Notes: generated by a model not told the origin, from the sequence alone. Shown: positions 24,374 through 33,745, numbered from the stretch's first letter. The stretch: DNA of 64,000 bases from Fundidesulfovibrio putealis DSM 16056 (GCF_000429325.1 NZ_AUBQ01000016.1:1-64000); one strand, 5' to 3'. Numbers and translations are program-made.

Positions 24374-27300
24374 GCCTCTCCACAGGTTTCATCAGACGCC
24401 CGGTCATGACCACCCTGGTCATGGTGGCCATCATGATCTTCGGCGTCATGGGCTACAACGTGTTGCCCGTGTCCGACCTGCCCAACGTGGACTTCCCCAC
24501 CATCCAGGTGACGGCCACCTTCCCCGGAGCCAGCGCGGAGACCATGGCCTCCTCGGTGGCCACCCCGCTTGAGAAGCAGTTCTCCACCATCGCGGGCCTG
24601 GACTCCATGAGCTCCAACTCCACCCTTGGCCTCACTAAGGTGACGCTCCAGTTCGACCTGTCGCGAAACATCGACGCCGCAGCCCAGGACGTGAACTCGG
24701 CCATCGCGCAGGCGGTCAAGAACACCCCCGCCGAGATGACCACGCCGCCCACCTACCGCAAGGTGAACCCGGCGGACCAGCCCGTGCTGTACCTGGCCAT
24801 ATCCTCGCCCACCATGCGCCTGTCCGACCTGAACGAGTACGCCGAGTCCATGCTGGCCCAGCGCATCTCCATGGTCAGCGGCGTGTCCCAGGTGGTGGTG
24901 TACGGCTCCCAGAAATACGCCGTGCGCATCCAGCTGGACCCGGACGCCCTGGCCTCGCGCGAGCTCGGAATCGACGAGGTGGTCACCTCGGTGCGAAACG
25001 CCAACGCCAACCTGCCCACCGGAACCGTGTCCGGCCCCACCAGGGAGTTCACGGTGCAGGCTTCGGGGCAGCTCACGCGCGCCGAGTTCTACGGGCCGAT
25101 CATCGTGGCCTACAAGAACGGCTCGCCCATTCGCCTGAACGAACTGGGCCGCGCCTTCGACTCGGTGGAGAACGACCGCCGCCGCAACTTCTACAACGGC
25201 CAGCCCGGCTTCGTGCTGGCCATCATGCGCCAGCCCGGCACCAACACCGTGGCCGTGGTGGACGCGGTGAAGGCCCTGCTGCCCGGCTTCAAGGTCCAGC
25301 TGCCCGAAGCCGTGAACATGGAGATCATGATCGACCGCTCGGTCTCCATCAAGGAGTCCGTGGAGGACGTCAAATTCACGCTGCTGCTCACCGTGGGGCT
25401 GGTCATCCTGGTCATCTTCCTGTTTTTGCGAAACGTCTCGGCCACGATCATCCCCTCGCTGGCCCTGCCGTTGTCGCTCCTGGGGACGTTCGCGCTCATG
25501 CAGCAGTTCGGGTTCAGTCTGAATAACATCTCGCTTATGGCGCTGACCCTCTCGGTGGGCTTCGTGGTGGACGACGCCATCGTCATGCTGGAAAACATCG
25601 TCCGGCACATGGAAATGGGCAAGCCGCCGCTCAAGGCGGCGCAGGAGGGTGCGGCCGAGGTCAGCTTCACCATCCTGTCCATGACCATCTCGCTCACGGC
25701 GGTGTTTCTGCCGGTGTTGTTCATGGGCGGCGTGGTGGGCAGGCTGTTTCGGGAGTTCGCGGTCACCATCTGCGTGGCCATCCTGTTCTCCGGGTTCGTG
25801 TCTTTGTCGCTGACCCCCATGCTGTGCTCCCTGTGGCTCAAGCGTCACGACCAGGAAAAGCACGGCAGGCTCTACACGATCATCGAGAACGGTTTCACCG
25901 CGATGCTTCACGCCTATGAGCGTTCGCTGCGCTGGGTCATCTCGCACCGCCGCATCACCATGCTCTTCTCACTGTCGCTGCTGGGCGTGACGGGATGGCT
26001 GTTCTCGGCCATCCCCAAGGGCTTCCTGCCGAGCGAGGACATCGGCCAGATCGCCGTGGTCACCGAGGCCGAGCAGGGCATCAGCTTCGACTCCATGGTG
26101 GAAAAGCAGAAGCGCCTCATGGAGATCATCGGCAAGGACGAAAACGTGGAAGGCTTCATGTCGGTGGTGGGCGCGGGCGGCCCCGTGGCCTCGCTCAACT
26201 CCGGGCGCATGTTCGTGAAGTTGAAGCCCCGGCACGAGCGCCCGCTTTCGGCGGACCAGCTCATCCAGAAGCTTCGCCCGCAACTGGCGCAGGTGACCGG
26301 CATCATGGCCTTTTTGCAGAACCCTCCGGCAATCCGCCTGGGCGGCAACTTCTCCAAGGGCCTGTACCAGTACACGCTCCAGAACCCCGACACCCAGGAC
26401 CTGTTCAAGTATTCTGCGGAGCTTGAGGAAAAACTCAAGGAAATCCCGATACTTCAGGATGTGAACTCCGACCTGCAACTGAAGAACCCCCAGGTGCGCC
26501 TGGAGATCGACCGCGACAAGACTTCGGCCCTGGGCATCACCGTTCGCCAGATCGAGGACGCCCTGTACACGGCCTACGGCTCGCGCCAGATATCCACGAT
26601 CTACGCGCCCAACAGCGACTATCAGGTCATCATGGAGCTCTTGCCGCGCTTCCAGGGCGATCCGTCGCTCATGTCGCGGCTGTATGTGCGCTCCCCTGTA
26701 ACCACGAAGCTCGTGCCGCTGGACGTGCTGGTGAAACGCTCCATCGGCGTGGGGCCGCTCTCGGTGAACCACTCCGGCCAGCTGCCCTCCGTGACCATCT
26801 CCTTCAACCTGCGCCCCGGCACGTCCCTGTCGCAGGCGGTGGAAGCGGTGGAGGACGTTTCGCGCACGGTGCTCCCGGCCAGCTTCTCCACCAAGTTCGA
26901 GGGCACGGCCCAGGCGTTCCAGTCCTCGTTCGCGGGCCTGTCCGTGCTGGTGCTGTTGTCCATCGTGGTCATCTACATCGTGCTGGGCATCCTGTACGAG
27001 TCCTTCATCCACCCGCTGACCATCCTCTCAGGCCTGCCGTCGGCTGGCGTGGGAGCGCTGGCAACGCTCATGCTCTTCAAGCAGGACCTGGACATCTACG
27101 GGTTCGTGGGCATCATCATGCTGATCGGCATCGTGAAGAAGAACGCCATCATGATGATCGACTTCGCCCTGGAGGCCCAGCGAGACCAGAACATCAGTCC
27201 GGCGGAGGCCATCTTCCAGGGATGCATGGTGCGCTTTCGGCCCATCATGATGACCAGCATGGCCGCGCTCATGGGCACGCTGCCCATCGCCATGGGGCTT

Positions 27301-27507
27301 GGCGCGGGCGGCGAGGCCCGCAGGCCGCTTGGCCTGGCCGTGGTGGGCGGTCTCATGGTGTCGCAGCTTTTGACGCTGTACTTCACCCCGGTCTATTACA
27401 CCTACCTGGACCGCTTCCAGACCTGGCTCGGCAAGCGCTTCAAGAGCAAGAACGGCGAGGAGGCCCCGGCGGGCGCGAGCCAAGCCCAGCCCCATGCGCC
27501 TCATTGA
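24370..27507 (+). CDS. RND multidrug efflux permease (AcrB/MdtB-C-like, HAE-1)
   Basis: The 1045-residue pump starts at GTG 24370 (MSLSTGFIRRPVMTTLVMVA) and has 12 membrane helices and two large periplasmic loops. The helix-4 proton relay is present in LSVGFVVDDAIVMLENIVRH, which contains the paired Asp residues. Length is normal for the family. It pumps hydrophobic compounds using the proton gradient as a trimer with the adaptor upstream. Confidence 0.95.
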   Translation: MSLSTGFIRRPVMTTLVMVAIMIFGVMGYNVLPVSDLPNVDFPTIQVTATFPGASAETMASSVATPLEKQFSTIAGLDSMSSNSTLGLTKVTLQFDLSRNIDAAAQDVNSAIAQAVKNTPAEMTTPPTYRKVNPADQPVLYLAISSPTMRLSDLNEYAESMLAQRISMVSGVSQVVVYGSQKYAVRIQLDPDALASRELGIDEVVTSVRNANANLPTGTVSGPTREFTVQASGQLTRAEFYGPIIVAYKNGSPIRLNELGRAFDSVENDRRRNFYNGQPGFVLAIMRQPGTNTVAVVDAVKALLPGFKVQLPEAVNMEIMIDRSVSIKESVEDVKFTLLLTVGLVILVIFLFLRNVSATIIPSLALPLSLLGTFALMQQFGFSLNNISLMALTLSVGFVVDDAIVMLENIVRHMEMGKPPLKAAQEGAAEVSFTILSMTISLTAVFLPVLFMGGVVGRLFREFAVTICVAILFSGFVSLSLTPMLCSLWLKRHDQEKHGRLYTIIENGFTAMLHAYERSLRWVISHRRITMLFSLSLLGVTGWLFSAIPKGFLPSEDIGQIAVVTEAEQGISFDSMVEKQKRLMEIIGKDENVEGFMSVVGAGGPVASLNSGRMFVKLKPRHERPLSADQLIQKLRPQLAQVTGIMAFLQNPPAIRLGGNFSKGLYQYTLQNPDTQDLFKYSAELEEKLKEIPILQDVNSDLQLKNPQVRLEIDRDKTSALGITVRQIEDALYTAYGSRQISTIYAPNSDYQVIMELLPRFQGDPSLMSRLYVRSPVTTKLVPLDVLVKRSIGVGPLSVNHSGQLPSVTISFNLRPGTSLSQAVEAVEDVSRTVLPASFSTKFEGTAQAFQSSFAGLSVLVLLSIVVIYIVLGILYESFIHPLTILSGLPSAGVGALATLMLFKQDLDIYGFVGIIMLIGIVKKNAIMMIDFALEAQRDQNISPAEAIFQGCMVRFRPIMMTSMAALMGTLPIAMGLGAGGEARRPLGLAVVGGLMVSQLLTLYFTPVYYTYLDRFQTWLGKRFKSKNGEEAPAGASQAQPHAPH

Positions 27508-28090
27508 CCTGACGGTGCCCGTGGCCGACGGCATGGCCGGGTATCCCGGCGATCCGCCGGTGAGCGTCCGGCAGATCCACGACCTGCCGGTTGAGGGCTG
27601 GCGTCTGAGCGAGATACGTCTTGGGAGCCACGCGGGAACGCACGTGAACGCGCCCTGGCACATGGCCGAGGACGGGGCGCGTCTGGAAGAACTGGCGCTT
27701 ACGCATTTCGTGGGACGGGCACTCGTGCGTCAGCCGGTGACGCGCATGCCGGGAGGACAGAAGGGCGTCACACGTGACGCTTCGCCGGACTCCGGCTGCG
27801 GGACAATCCCGGCAGGCGTTGGCCTGATCTACGCCGACGCGCCCCTGGACGGGGACGAGCTCCCCCTGGTGCTGGCGGCGCGTCCGCCGTTCGTGGCGCA
27901 GGCCGTGGAGCTCCCCATGGACGAGGCTGTCGAGCGCGAACTGTGCCGGGCGGGGATCGTGAGCTTCGAGAATCTGGCCAACACGTCCAAACTGCCCCGC
28001 GACCAAATCTTCCTGTTCATAGGGCTTCCGCTGGCTCTATGCGGCGACGGCGCACCAGTGCGAGCTGTCGCCATGCTCGACTTTGCCTGA
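27494..28090 (+). CDS. Cyclase-family hydrolase (kynurenine formamidase-like)
   Basis: The 198-residue protein belongs to the PF04199 cyclase family. The metal motif HxGTHxDxPxH is present as HAGTHVNAPWH (about 47-57) with Asn in place of the Asp. Other family marks are MAGYPGDPPVSV and the C-terminal SFENLANTSKLP. Members hydrolyse formamides or lactams using zinc. The start overlaps the RND gene by 14 bases, although a functional link with efflux is not obvious. KynB activity is only one possibility. Confidence 0.75.
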   Translation: MRLIDLTVPVADGMAGYPGDPPVSVRQIHDLPVEGWRLSEIRLGSHAGTHVNAPWHMAEDGARLEELALTHFVGRALVRQPVTRMPGGQKGVTRDASPDSGCGTIPAGVGLIYADAPLDGDELPLVLAARPPFVAQAVELPMDEAVERELCRAGIVSFENLANTSKLPRDQIFLFIGLPLALCGDGAPVRAVAMLDFA

Positions 28091-28113
28091 TCTTGACCCA
28101 ATCAACCTGGACA

Positions 28114-28167
28114 CGCAGAGCCCATAAGGGTTTCCAAAGGGGCTCGCCCCTTTGGCCGCCGGAGGCT
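28114..28167 (-). repeat. Dispersed palindromic repeat, copy 2
   Basis: CGCAGAGCCCATAAGGGTTT followed by CCAAAGGGGCTCGCCCCTTTGG-type core and CCGCCGGAGGCT. It matches the copy at 61528 almost base for base and the copy at 19191 in reverse. The core is a perfect 10-base-arm hairpin. Confidence 0.85.
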
Positions 28168-28301
28168 GTCTTCCGCGACACCCTGACCCATGCCAGTCAC
28201 AGACGTTCGTCGCAAGAAACCCCCGTCGCGGAGGCTTTATCCGCAACGGGGGTACAATTATCTACACCGTCACTGTATCTGACGTAAGGGGAACTCCAGT
28301 A

Positions 28302-28559
28302 CTACTTGGGGAGCGCCTTCCAATCCTCAATGACTTTCTTGCAGGCAGGAGTGGCTTTTTCAAGGTTTTCCGGCTTGGCAACGCAACCTCTCCTGCCGCC
28401 GCCGCCGGTTTTGACGTCAGCGCAAGGTCCGCCGGGTGCAATCATCGCAGCGCATTCCTTTTCGAATTGAGCTCTGTTGGCTAAATCTGCAGCTTCATCG
28501 GCAGCGAATGCAGTGGCACTGAACAGCATCAACGAAATCAAAAGCGACAAGATTTTCAT
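28302..28559 (-). CDS. Small exported protein with four cysteines
   Basis: The 85-residue product has a signal peptide (MKILSLLISLMLFSATAFA) and a 66-residue mature part with cysteines in KECAAM, GPCAD, GCVAKP and ACKKV, plus a glycine run (KTGGGGRRG). It is probably a disulfide-bonded periplasmic protein. Function unknown. It stands alone on the minus strand. Confidence 0.7.
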   Translation of the reverse strand: MKILSLLISLMLFSATAFAADEAADLANRAQFEKECAAMIAPGGPCADVKTGGGGRRGCVAKPENLEKATPACKKVIEDWKALPK

Positions 28560-28905
28560 TTCTTACCTCATGATCGTTTCTTGGAGTTCATAGAGAGCCA
28601 AGTCTAACGTGTGCGATTCACCCGTTACCTGCCACAGCCGATTTTTGCGCATTGCGCTCCTGGTTTACGGTTTCTGGACCAAACGAATCCGTTCTTGCAT
28701 CATCCTCTCAGTGGCAAGGATGATCTGCGGACCCATTTCTGATAAAGCGCATTTTTTTTACTATGTCCAGTAAATAAACAACTGTCTGCAGGACAAAGCA
28801 CAGAACCATGGAAATACATGCGAAGAAACACGGTCCGTGTTCCGCAGTGCATCCATGTCGTGCTGAAATTCAAGAGGCAGCTTGTGGGTATTTCAAAAGA
28901 GGGCG
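28560..28905. other. Region without a supported gene
   Basis: About 345 bases holding the promoter side of the small exported protein and the 3' flank of the M20 peptidase gene. I see a TTTTTTTT run near 28752 but no clear hairpin and no credible gene. Confidence 0.4.
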
Positions 28906-29994
28906 CTACACCCCCGACTCCTCGGCGTGCAGGCAGTCCAGGAACCCTTCCAGGCTCCCGACCAAACGTTCCAGGCTTTCGATCACCAGGTATTCACCCT
29001 CGGAGTGCTGCGTGCCCGCGCCTTCCGCGCCCCAGACGATGCCGGGGATGGCGTGCTCGGACAGGAACCGGGCGTCGCTGGCTCCATGGGCGCGGGTCAG
29101 CTCGGCCTTGGGGGCGAATGTGCGCAGGCGGTCCAGCAGGGGGGACTGCCCGCCGTTGAAGATGGAGTCGCGACGAATAAGCGTGACTTCGCCAGCCACG
29201 GCGGCCTTGATGGATTCCAGCAGGGCATCGGGGTCGTCGTGCTCGGTGTAGCGGATGTCCAGGGAGGCCTCGGCACTGGCCGGGACCATGTTCACCACGG
29301 TGCCGCCGCTTATCATGCCGATGTTCAGGGTGCGATGCCAGTGCTCGGGGGCGTCCACGTCGAAGAGGGGTCTCAGCGCCGCCAGATCGGCCATGAGGGC
29401 CTCGATGGCGTTGACGCCCATCCAGGGGCGCGCGCCGTGGGCTGCCTTGCCGCGCGCGGTCAGCTTCAGGCGCAGGACGCCCTTTTCCAGCACCACCATG
29501 CTCTCGGGGTTGCCGCCGTCCAGGGCGATGCAGAAGTCCGCCGAGACCTGCTTCAATGCCTGTTGCGCGCCGCGCCGTCCGCCGACCTCCTCGTCGCCGC
29601 TCAGGAGTATGCCCAGAGTGCCTGTGGAGCTGGGTTCGCCGCGCTCCCGCAGGCGCTTGAGCAGCACCATGGATGTGGCCACGGCGTACTTGTCGTCGTT
29701 GGCTCCGCGACCAAAGAGCTTGCCGTCCTTCACTTCGGGGGTGAACAGGTGCTCCGGCGCGTCCACCACGTCGAAGTGGGCCATGAACAGCACGCGGCAA
29801 TGTCCGGAATCGGGCAGGGCCAGGATGCTGTCCACGCCGTCCACTGTGACGCGCTGGCTTTCGATGCCGTGGCGCTTCAGCCAGGCGACGATGAAATCGG
29901 CGCAGGCCGTGCGCTCGGCCTGGTTGGAGGCGGTGGAACGGAAGCGGATAAGTTCGCCTGTAAGCTCGATGATTTCATGAAGTGTGGCGTTCAT
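28906..29994 (-). CDS. M20-family metallopeptidase (ArgE/DapE/CPG2-like)
   Basis: The 362-residue enzyme has the M20 zinc motifs: FMAHFDVVDAPEHLF (His-x-Asp), FGRGANDDKYAV with the bridging Asp, GDEEVGG with the catalytic Glu pair, and a late TQHSEGEYL histidine. The central segment GKAAHGARPWMGVNAIEAL is the usual dimerisation domain. It hydrolyses peptides or acylated amino acids; the substrate is not clear. The start at 29994 (MNATLHEIIELTGE) is preferred to a longer frame from 30078, although neither has a strong ribosome site. Confidence 0.88.
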   Translation of the reverse strand: MNATLHEIIELTGELIRFRSTASNQAERTACADFIVAWLKRHGIESQRVTVDGVDSILALPDSGHCRVLFMAHFDVVDAPEHLFTPEVKDGKLFGRGANDDKYAVATSMVLLKRLRERGEPSSTGTLGILLSGDEEVGGRRGAQQALKQVSADFCIALDGGNPESMVVLEKGVLRLKLTARGKAAHGARPWMGVNAIEALMADLAALRPLFDVDAPEHWHRTLNIGMISGGTVVNMVPASAEASLDIRYTEHDDPDALLESIKAAVAGEVTLIRRDSIFNGGQSPLLDRLRTFAPKAELTRAHGASDARFLSEHAIPGIVWGAEGAGTQHSEGEYLVIESLERLVGSLEGFLDCLHAEESGV

Positions 29995-30121
29995 GAGGGC
30001 AATGTGTACCCGCCGCGGTTGGCGCGCAAGCGAAAAATGCTTGTGCGCCGGGGGGTTGCCTGTCGGGGGAGTGTGCATTATTTAGGCTCTTCCCCAACCG
30101 TAAAAGGAGGATACTCCTGAC

Positions 30122-30637
30122 ATGGATCCCCGCGAGGCAGTCATGCGGCTGCACATTCACAAGGTTCTCTATCAGCGCACCCTCGAATCCCAGGACGGCC
30201 GCCAGGAGGCCATCCGCGAACTGCTCGGAGCCGTGCGGCCCGACATGTCCAGCCAGGCTGCCGCCTGCGTGGCCGAAACCGTGCCCCCGCTGCTGCCCGA
30301 GTTGCACCGCAAATGGATCGGCATGTTCGTGGACCGTCTGTTCGAAACAGCCGAGGCGTCGCAGGTGGAAGTGCTGTGCGACGGATCAGAGGAGAACAAC
30401 GCGGCCCTGGCCCTGGCCTACGTGATGTTCCTGGAGTCCGAGCGCATGGAGAAGGTTATCGCAGAGGACCTGCAAAGCGTGGAAGCCATGGGCGGCCAGG
30501 GAATGGCCGAAGTGGCCGCGTCGCTGTGCGCCCGGCTGTCGCGCGTGGAGGAGGCCATCCTGGAGGCGCGCGAGGCCAAGGCCCGGGAATACAAGGCTTC
30601 CGGCAAGGCAAGGCCTGGTTCGGACAAGACCCACTGA
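30122..30637 (+). CDS. Hypothetical helical protein, 171 residues
   Basis: The product (MDPREAVMRLHIHKVLYQRT) is acidic and helical throughout with a C-terminal coiled coil (SRVEEAILEAREAKAREYKA) and no membrane segment. AAAAGGAGG lies 12 bases before ATG. It ends at a strong terminator and is separate from greA. I do not recognise the family. Confidence 0.65.
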   Translation: MDPREAVMRLHIHKVLYQRTLESQDGRQEAIRELLGAVRPDMSSQAAACVAETVPPLLPELHRKWIGMFVDRLFETAEASQVEVLCDGSEENNAALALAYVMFLESERMEKVIAEDLQSVEAMGGQGMAEVAASLCARLSRVEEAILEAREAKAREYKASGKARPGSDKTH

Positions 30638-30699
30638 TCGCCACGCCGGGGAACTTGACCCGGCCTGAGGGCTAGGGTATCTGTACTTCATCGGAACAC

Positions 30700-30734
30700 G
30701 CCCGGGGCCGTGAGGCCTCGGGCAACCCTTTTTT
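30700..30734 (+). terminator. Terminator before greA
   Basis: GCCCGGGGCC and GGCCTCGGGC form a 10-base stem around GTGA, followed by AACCC and TTTTTT. Confidence 0.75.
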
Positions 30735-30789
30735 ATTTCATATCGCGTCCCCAGGGGCCTCCCCTTGGGGCAAGTTTGAGGAATCGAAA

Positions 30790-31272
30790 ATGCAACGTGT
30801 CCCCATCACCATGGAAGGTTTCAGACGTCTCGAAAAGGAACTTGGCGACCTCAAGAACGAGCGTCCTGCCGTCATCGAGGCCATCAAAGTCGCCCGGGAA
30901 GAAGGCGACCTGCGCGAAAACGCGGGTTACGAGGCCGCCCGTGACCGCCAAGGGATGCTGGAAGCGCGTATCCGTTACATTGAGGGCCGTCTGGCCACCA
31001 GCCAGGTCATCGATCTGAGCACACTGAGCGGCGACAAGGTCATCTTCGGCGCCACCGTGGAAATCGAGGACTCCAACAGCGGCGAGGTGAAAACCTGGAC
31101 GCTGCTCGGCCCCGACGAGTCCGAGCCCAGCAAGGGCAGCATCTCCATCCTCTCTCCCGTGGGGCAGGCGCTGCTCGGCAAGGGGGAAGGCGACGAGATC
31201 ACCGTGGACGCCCCGCGCGGCCGCATCAGCTACGAGATCGTGTCCATCCGCTTCCTGGGCACGCAGTCCTAA
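30790..31272 (+). CDS. greA: Transcription elongation factor GreA
   Basis: The 160-residue protein is collinear with GreA: the N-terminal coiled coil with MTMEGFRRLEKELGDLK-type start, the tip acidic pair in AREEGDLRENAGYEAARDRQ, and the C-terminal FKBP-like domain (SISILSPVGQALLGKGEGDE). It stimulates transcript cleavage by stalled RNA polymerase. It is monocistronic between two terminators. Confidence 0.97.
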   Translation: MQRVPITMEGFRRLEKELGDLKNERPAVIEAIKVAREEGDLRENAGYEAARDRQGMLEARIRYIEGRLATSQVIDLSTLSGDKVIFGATVEIEDSNSGEVKTWTLLGPDESEPSKGSISILSPVGQALLGKGEGDEITVDAPRGRISYEIVSIRFLGTQS

Positions 31273-31304
31273 TATACTCCCGAGCATACAGGCTCACCCC
31301 TTCA

Positions 31305-31333
31305 AGCCCCGGCCACCCGCCGGGGCTTTTTCT
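31305..31333 (+). terminator. greA terminator
   Basis: AGCCCCGG and CCGGGGCT form an 8-base stem with a CCACCCG loop, followed by TTTTTCTTT. Confidence 0.85.
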
Positions 31334-31427
31334 TTCCCGTCGCCGGACTGGCGCAGTCATGTTGCACTCAGGGCACGCGCGCGCGGTATTTGGCAAGTCG
31401 CGCCGTTACGCCAAGGGAGCCTGTGCC

Positions 31428-31643
31428 ATGTCCATCGAAGCCATCGATTCCATCCTTGACCATATCCTGGAGGGTTGCCCGGAAACGCCGTCCTGCCAGT
31501 GCGGCAACGCCCGGTCCCATACGCCCAAGACATTGGACGAAGTGGTGGACCATCTGGTGTCCGGCACGCCCGCAAGCCCCCTCCGCCCCGTTCTGCCCGA
31601 GTCTGTCAGGGCGTGCGCGTCCAGCTCCCAACCCCTTTCCTGA
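31428..31643 (+). CDS. Small hypothetical protein, 71 residues
   Basis: The product (MSIEAIDSILDHILEGCPET) has a CQCG motif after PSCQ and a Thr/Pro-rich second half. AAGGGAG lies 9 bases before ATG 31428, which supports translation. No family recognised; it could be spurious because the C-terminus is low in structure. Confidence 0.4.
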   Translation: MSIEAIDSILDHILEGCPETPSCQCGNARSHTPKTLDEVVDHLVSGTPASPLRPVLPESVRACASSSQPLS

Positions 31644-31810
31644 GATCCGCAACCGGATTCCCTGAAAGCTCCTCCGGCTATACCCGGACATTCCCCAGCC
31701 TCCCCGGCACTTGCCACTTCCCGCCCCATCCTATAGGGATTCGGGGTTTGCCCGGACATCCGGGCACGTGGGTTGAGCAGACAGCAGGCACACCAAATGA
31801 GGAGGCACTC

Positions 31811-32599
31811 ATGAAACGCATCTGGATTCTGGCTCTGGCGATGGTTCTGTGCGGGTTCACCGGATTGGCCCAGGCCGCCGACGGCTCCTGGGACGCGGTC
31901 AAGAAGGAAGGCAAGCTGGTCATCGGCCTGGACGATTCCTTCCCCCCCATGGGCTTCAAGCAGGACGACGGCAAGCTGGTCGGCTTCGACATCGACGCCG
32001 CCGAAGAGCTCGGCAAGCGCCTGGGCATCAAGATCGTGTGGCAGCCCACCGCCTGGGACGGCGTGATCCTGTCGCTCGACTCCAAGAAGTTCGACTGCAT
32101 CTGGAACGGCATGACCATCACCAAGGAGCGCGCCGAGAAGGTGCTCTTCACCAATCCCTACATCATGGACGGCCAGATCGCCGTTGTGAAGGTCGACAGC
32201 AAGGCCAAGGGCTTTGACGACCTGGCCGGCAAGGTCGTGGGCGTCCAGAAGGGTTCCTCCGCCGTGGAAGCCGTGAAGAAGCTCCCCAAGGCCCCCGCCG
32301 AGGTCAAGGAATACGACGCCAACCCCAAGGCCTTCCTGGACCTGGATTCCGGCCGCCTGGCCGCCGTGGTGATCGACAACGTCTCCGGCCGCTACTTCGT
32401 CGCCACCAACCCCGGCAAGTACAAAGTCCTGCCCGGCTTCATCACCAAGGAGCCCTTCGGCATCGCCTTCCGCAAGGCCGACGCCGACCTGAAGAACATG
32501 GTCCAGAAGACCATCGACCAGATGGTCGCCGACGGCACCATGGGCAAGATCAGCAAGAAGTGGTTCGGTGAGGACATCACCAACCCCAAGAAGTGGTAA
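31811..32599 (+). CDS. Polar amino acid ABC transporter, substrate-binding protein
   Basis: The 262-residue protein has a signal peptide (MKRIWILALAMVLCGFTGLA) and the PF00497 pattern: LVIGLDDSFPPMGFKQDDGK, LVGFDIDAAEELGKRLGIKI and RLAAVVIDNVSGRYF. The periplasmic protein captures a polar amino acid for the permease and ATPase encoded downstream. GAGG lies before ATG 31811. A strong hairpin separates it from the permease gene, which would let the binding protein be made in excess. Confidence 0.93.
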   Translation: MKRIWILALAMVLCGFTGLAQAADGSWDAVKKEGKLVIGLDDSFPPMGFKQDDGKLVGFDIDAAEELGKRLGIKIVWQPTAWDGVILSLDSKKFDCIWNGMTITKERAEKVLFTNPYIMDGQIAVVKVDSKAKGFDDLAGKVVGVQKGSSAVEAVKKLPKAPAEVKEYDANPKAFLDLDSGRLAAVVIDNVSGRYFVATNPGKYKVLPGFITKEPFGIAFRKADADLKNMVQKTIDQMVADGTMGKISKKWFGEDITNPKKW

Positions 32600-32619
32600 G
32601 AGTTAAGACCAAGAGAAGA

Positions 32620-32655
32620 GCAGGGGGAAACTTTTTGAAAAAAGTTTCCCCCTGC
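32620..32655 (+). terminator. Hairpin between binding-protein and permease genes
   Basis: GCAGGGGGAAACTTTTT pairs with AAAAAGTTTCCCCCTGC almost perfectly around TGA. The adjacent CACCCCCTTCAAAAACTTTCC belongs to the same intergenic unit. It may attenuate read-through into the permease gene or stabilise the upstream mRNA. Confidence 0.6.
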
Positions 32656-32689
32656 ACCCCCTTCAAAAACTTTCCATAGGCTTCGCGTC

Positions 32690-33745
32690 GTGAACGGCAA
32701 ATCATACAGTTTAAGGCATCTGAGAGTCGCTCTGAAAAGAGGGCTTATCGTCCTGTGCGCCCTATGCGCTCTGTCCGCGCTGCTGGGGGCTCTTCCCGCC
32801 CAGGCGCAGGACTCCGAAACGCTGATGCGCCAGGGGCGCGACGCCATGGCCGAAGGCCGTCTCCAGGACGCCGAGGCCATCTTCCTGCAAGTCCCCGCGC
32901 CCATCGCCGACGCCGAGGACGAAGGGCTCTACGCCAGCGCCCGCATGCAGGTGGCGCGGCTTCGCATCGCCTCCAAGGATTTCAACGGCGCGGTCGCCGC
33001 CGCGCGCGAGGTGCTGGCCCACTATTCCGAGCACGCCGAAGCCAAGAACCTCATCATCTCCATCGAGCGCGAGCGCATGCCCGCCTGGGAGCGCTTCCTC
33101 CAGGACTGCTGGCGTTTTCTGCCCTCGCTGCTGGTGGGTGCGGGAATGACGCTGCTGCTGGTGTTCTGCACCATCATCATCTCCCCGGTGGGGGGCCTGC
33201 TCATTGCGCTTGGGCGCATAAGCTCCTTTAAATTTCTGCGTGCCCCGTGCTGGATGGTCATCTGGCTGTTTCGCGGCACGCCGCTCCTGCTCCAGCTCTT
33301 TTTCATCTACTACGGCCTGCCGTCCATGGGCATCACGCTAAAGCCACTGTCCGCCGCACTCATCGGCCTTGGCGTGAACTACTCGGCCTATCTGGCCGAG
33401 ATCATCCGCGCAGGCATCGAGTCCATCCCGCGCGGGCAGATGGAGGCGGCCAAGGCCCTGGGCATGACCTACGGCCAGGCCATGCGCCGGGTCATCGTTC
33501 CCCAGACCTACAAGCGTCTGGTTCCGCCCATCGCCAACGAGTTCATAGCGCTCATCAAGGACACGGCCCTGGTCTCCACCATCGCCATGGTGGAACTGAT
33601 GCGCGCCGCCGACCAGATGTTCAACACCTACTTCAACGTGACCGCCATCATCCTGGCGGGCATCATCTACCTGTTCTTTACCACCGTGTTCACCTTCATC
33701 TTCGAGCGCATCGAGGCGCGCGTGGGCATTTATGAGCAACGCTGA
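32690..33745 (+). CDS. Amino acid ABC permease with N-terminal TPR-like periplasmic extension
   Basis: The C-terminal 220 residues are a HisM/GlnP-type permease: about five membrane helices with the EAA loop IPRGQMEAAKALGMTYGQAM and the preceding GVNYSAYLAEIIRAGIESIP. The N-terminal 125 residues are unusual: a signal-like segment (LIVLCALCALSALLGALPAQ) and a helical, tetratricopeptide-like region (ETLMRQGRDAMAEGRLQDAE). GlnP-type permeases are normally about 220-240 residues, so this is a fusion. The start GTG 32690 lies inside the intergenic repeat and lacks a clear ribosome site. The downstream ATPase gene overlaps by 14 bases. Confidence 0.85.
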   Translation: MNGKSYSLRHLRVALKRGLIVLCALCALSALLGALPAQAQDSETLMRQGRDAMAEGRLQDAEAIFLQVPAPIADAEDEGLYASARMQVARLRIASKDFNGAVAAAREVLAHYSEHAEAKNLIISIERERMPAWERFLQDCWRFLPSLLVGAGMTLLLVFCTIIISPVGGLLIALGRISSFKFLRAPCWMVIWLFRGTPLLLQLFFIYYGLPSMGITLKPLSAALIGLGVNYSAYLAEIIRAGIESIPRGQMEAAKALGMTYGQAMRRVIVPQTYKRLVPPIANEFIALIKDTALVSTIAMVELMRAADQMFNTYFNVTAIILAGIIYLFFTTVFTFIFERIEARVGIYEQR

